From an uncultured Ruminococcus sp. (GTDB lineage: Bacteria; Bacillota; Clostridia; Oscillospirales; Ruminococcaceae): a stretch of DNA of 5,248 nucleotides. Below are positions 5,187 through 5,248 of this stretch, in pieces. Position numbers and translations under genes: made by a program. The notes under the pieces were generated by a model. That model did no database searches. It was not told where the DNA came from and saw nothing but the letters and a program-made list of their open reading frames with translations. The stretch's first letter is position 1, and every line of letters begins with the position of its first letter. The stretch spans positions 1 through 5,248 of the forward strand of contig CAMWWG010000091.1 of NCBI GenBank assembly GCA_947177935.1, in the 5' to 3' direction.

Positions 5187-5248
5187 AAATTCTGAAATTC
5201 CGGAAATTTCTGATCAGCAGGCAGATGAAATTGTAGCATTGCTGGACG
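5164..5248 (+). CDS. Start of a separate PFL glycyl-radical-domain protein (partial)
   Basis: An open frame from ATG 5164 runs off the window (28 complete codons), overlapping pflB by 23 bases in the +1 frame. It begins with a hydrophilic linker ([17 protein letters not shown]) and continues as EIVALLDG, the final G being inferred from a single base. That ending matches the NLAGLMDGYF or NLVxxLDGYF segment that directly precedes the glycyl-radical domain in standard PFLs. The continuation would be expected to carry the NVNVxNREML and RVSGYA motifs, with the glycine oxidised to a radical by PFL-activating enzyme. If so, this is a stand-alone radical subunit, similar in idea to E. coli GrcA (YfiD). 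If the gene is instead frameshifted, this is just the rest of pflB. I cannot see the radical glycine here. Confidence 0.6.
   Translation, partial: MNKKQNSENSEIPEISDQQADEIVALLD
5179..5214 (+). repeat. Degenerate 9-bp tandem repeat at the PFL frame junction
   Basis: Four consecutive 9-base units, AATTCTGAA (5179-5187), AATTCTGAA (5188-5196), ATTCCGGAA (5197-5205) and ATTTCTGAT (5206-5214), encode [12 protein letters not shown] in the +1 frame. The pflB stop codon TGA (5184-5186) is part of the first unit. The repeat forms a flexible acidic linker ahead of EIVALLDG and is a natural site for slippage. Confidence 0.75.

Noticed and set aside
5141..5190. Programmed +1 frameshift like that of prfB, joining the two PFL frames
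   Set aside because: There is an upstream AGGAGG, but the stop is preceded by TTC, and slipping to TCT would break Phe-tRNA pairing. The prfB-type CTT-TGA arrangement is absent in the reading frame, and the AGGAGG lies far from the stop.

Overview
The window looks like chromosomal DNA from a Gram-positive, anaerobic, spore-lineage Firmicute, most likely a fibre-degrading Ruminococcus or close relative (Oscillospiraceae). This rests on three genes seen together: a secreted protein ending in a type I dockerin (a cellulosome plug-in module), the sporulation regulator SpoIIID, and a pyruvate formate-lyase typical of mixed-acid fermenters. Intergenic DNA is very AT-rich, and promoters and ribosome binding sites are of the Firmicute type. 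The genus is inferred, not proven.

Layout. Bases 11-58 hold a strong intrinsic terminator for the minus strand. Bases 84-2126 (minus) encode a CotH-kinase-family protein with an export signal and a C-terminal dockerin. Its promoter, ribosome binding site and AT-rich leader lie at 2137-2205. Bases 2247-2297 hold a second minus-strand terminator, and 2367-2660 (minus) encode SpoIIID. A 430-base divergent intergenic region (2661-3092) carries the spoIIID leader with a possible sigma-E -10 element, an 8-bp tandem repeat, and a strong vegetative promoter with a leader hairpin driving the rightward gene. Bases 3093-5186 (plus) encode the pyruvate formate-lyase core with its Cys-Cys active site.

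The most interesting point is the end of the pyruvate formate-lyase gene. The reading frame stops at 5184-5186, before the C-terminal glycyl-radical segment that the enzyme needs. PFL-like sequence resumes in the +1 frame and runs off the window. That second frame has its own ATG (5164) behind an AGGAGG (5146-5151), overlapping the first gene by 23 bases. The simplest reading is a split PFL: a catalytic core plus a separate, translationally coupled glycyl-radical subunit, comparable in concept to the GrcA/YfiD spare part of Escherichia coli. A frameshift mutation or sequencing error is the main alternative. The radical-bearing glycine itself lies beyond the window, so this cannot be settled here.

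The three genes appear to be separate transcription units: cotH and spoIIID run leftward with a terminator between them, and pfl runs rightward. They are not an obvious functional operon. A SpoIIID-like box just upstream of the cotH promoter is the only hint of a regulatory link between neighbours.
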